6,841 bases of DNA, taken from Verrucomicrobiota bacterium. Lineage in GTDB: Bacteria > Verrucomicrobiota > Verrucomicrobiia > Methylacidiphilales > Verrucolacustridaceae. Positions within the stretch are counted from its first letter, which is position 1; each line of letters opens with the position of its first letter. Under the pieces are notes generated by a model. The model did not search any database and was not told where the DNA came from. It worked only from the letters and a program-made list of their open reading frames with translations. Shown here piece after piece: positions 5,931 to 6,841 of the stretch. The position numbers and the translations under genes are program-made. Where the stretch lies: assembly GCA_010025475.1 (NCBI GenBank), contig RGTE01000059.1, positions 1 to 6,841 on the forward strand. The letters run 5' to 3'.

Positions 5931-6841
5931 ATGGCCCTCCGGAAAAACCGTTTTTACCCACCTCTGGATCCCTTGGGGTGGTTTTGGATTGTTGTCTTTC
6001 TTGTAACCGCCTCGCCAACAAAAGTTCCTGCCCAGGCGCCCGGAGTGGTCATTGAGGATTGCTTGTCGGAAAAAGATCTTTCGGCCCTCCTCGAAAAGGC
6101 CCTTGATCTAAAAAAAACCGGGAATCTGACGCCTGGGAATCGGCTCAAGGAGCAGCTTGTGAATCCGGTTCCGGGCTCCATCCAAACTCCTTCCCCCTAC
6201 TCCACACCCCTTGATCCCGTCTTGCTGGCCAAGCGAGCCCGGGAGATTCGCCTCTGGATCATGGTTCTCTACATCTGCCCAAAATGCTCGAAGTGGCACC
6301 TCCGGGATCTCGTTTCGGCCTATCCGGTTGCACCAAACGCGGTGGTGACTTGCGATCATGCCTTCAACCGTAATCTCAAGCCGGAGGAGATGCCCAAAGA
6401 GTCTTACGTTTTTGTTCGGGACGCCCAAAAGAGGCTCCTGGGTATCTCTTCCGTTCTGGCCGCCAACCAAGTCATGGATGCGGTTCTTCTGCGGGTCGAT
6501 CCCCCCAACCTGATCCCCGTTCCACTCAATGATCAGTTGGCCCCGGGAGACCGCGTCTTTTGCTACAGTGATCCCCTCGGCCAACTGGGCTATTTCAGCG
6601 ACGGTATCCTCAATCGCTTTTACTGGCGCCCTGAACGCAAGGGGGAGCCGGGTTCCCTCGAGGAAGTATCCTATCTTCGGGTCAATTTTGGAACCGACTG
6701 GGCCCCAGGGAGCAGCGGGGCCCCGATTCTGGACCAGTGCGGAAACGTGGCCGGTCATGTTTCGAGAATCAGCGCCTTGGCCAATTCAGAGGCCAAACAA
6801 AGTATCACCACGGAGGAGGAAAAAGGCTCCGTTGGCCGCTC
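5931..6841 (+). CDS. Secreted trypsin-like serine protease with a CPxC motif near the catalytic His (3' end outside window)
   Basis: The frame is open from ATG 5931 to the window end (303 full codons, no stop). Residues 1-36 look like a signal peptide: basic KNR, hydrophobic WFWIVVFLVTA, then AQA before Pro37. An amphipathic region (about 43-75) precedes the protease domain. LYICPKCSKWHLRDLV (113-128) is followed by VVTCDHAF (138-145), which fits the TAAH-type strand with His143; MDAVLLRVD (182-190) supplies Asp183; and WAPGSSGAPILDQCGNVAGHV (from 257) fits the GxSGxP motif with Ser262. Together these make a complete His-Asp-Ser triad of chymotrypsin-fold peptidases. The segment GDRVFCYSDPLGQLGYFSDG (206-225) matches the strand pair usually before the Ser loop. 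CPxC plus WH is unusual for DegP-like or trypsin proteases; the cysteines could bind metal or form a disulfide. TAG at 5928-5930 lies in frame just upstream, so 5931 is the first possible ATG. It has no clear ribosome site. Substrate is unknown. Confidence 0.87.
   Translation, partial: MALRKNRFYPPLDPLGWFWIVVFLVTASPTKVPAQAPGVVIEDCLSEKDLSALLEKALDLKKTGNLTPGNRLKEQLVNPVPGSIQTPSPYSTPLDPVLLAKRAREIRLWIMVLYICPKCSKWHLRDLVSAYPVAPNAVVTCDHAFNRNLKPEEMPKESYVFVRDAQKRLLGISSVLAANQVMDAVLLRVDPPNLIPVPLNDQLAPGDRVFCYSDPLGQLGYFSDGILNRFYWRPERKGEPGSLEEVSYLRVNFGTDWAPGSSGAPILDQCGNVAGHVSRISALANSEAKQSITTEEEKGSVGR

Noticed and set aside
6108..6758. 216-codon minus-strand open frame opposite the terminal protease
   Set aside because: The opposite strand carries a signal peptide and a full His-Asp-Ser protease signature; this frame is the antisense shadow.

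Overview
The window is a dense, GC-rich stretch of a bacterial chromosome carrying mostly housekeeping genes. A quinone-type dihydroorotate dehydrogenase, a prolipoprotein diacylglyceryl transferase, a D,D-carboxypeptidase and several secreted proteins together point to a diderm bacterium. The terminal serine protease has a CPxC...WH element ahead of its catalytic His. From memory this element is common in Verrucomicrobiota/PVC proteins, so a verrucomicrobial origin is my best guess, but it is not proven from the sequence.

Layout. At 2-640 (+) lies the C-terminal part of MnmE (tRNA wobble-uridine GTPase), cut by the window edge inside its P-loop. Its stop overlaps the start of pyrD (637-1641, +), so the two form a coupled pair. 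Convergent to pyrD is a PduO-type cobalamin adenosyltransferase (1682-2227, -). Divergent from that is a tight + strand cluster: a 60-residue two-helix LapA-like membrane protein (2270-2452), an M24 Xaa-Pro-type aminopeptidase (2455-3573, 2-bp gap), and a secreted S11 D-Ala-D-Ala carboxypeptidase with a C-terminal LysM domain (3570-4658, 4-bp overlap). Convergent to this is lgt (4655-5467, -), whose stop shares a TTAA palindrome with the carboxypeptidase stop. Upstream of lgt, a strong intrinsic terminator (5513-5542) closes a one-gene unit for a small exported protein (5560-5880, -) with a near-perfect ribosome binding site. A 50-bp AT-rich divergent gap separates it from a secreted trypsin-like serine protease (5931 onward, +) that runs off the end of the window.

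How the genes relate. There is no single pathway. The window mixes tRNA modification, pyrimidine synthesis, cobalamin activation and cell-envelope work (lipoprotein acylation, peptidoglycan trimming, exported proteins). The right half, from 2270 onward, is mainly envelope and proteolysis. I see no tRNA, rRNA, CRISPR array, insertion sequence, phage gene or attachment site, and no convincing new multi-gene system. No gene-free stretch exceeds 60 bp apart from the roughly 90 bp between lgt and the small exported gene, which holds the terminator. The most interesting items are the LysM-tailed carboxypeptidase, the CPxC serine protease, and the small exported protein of unknown function divergent from it.
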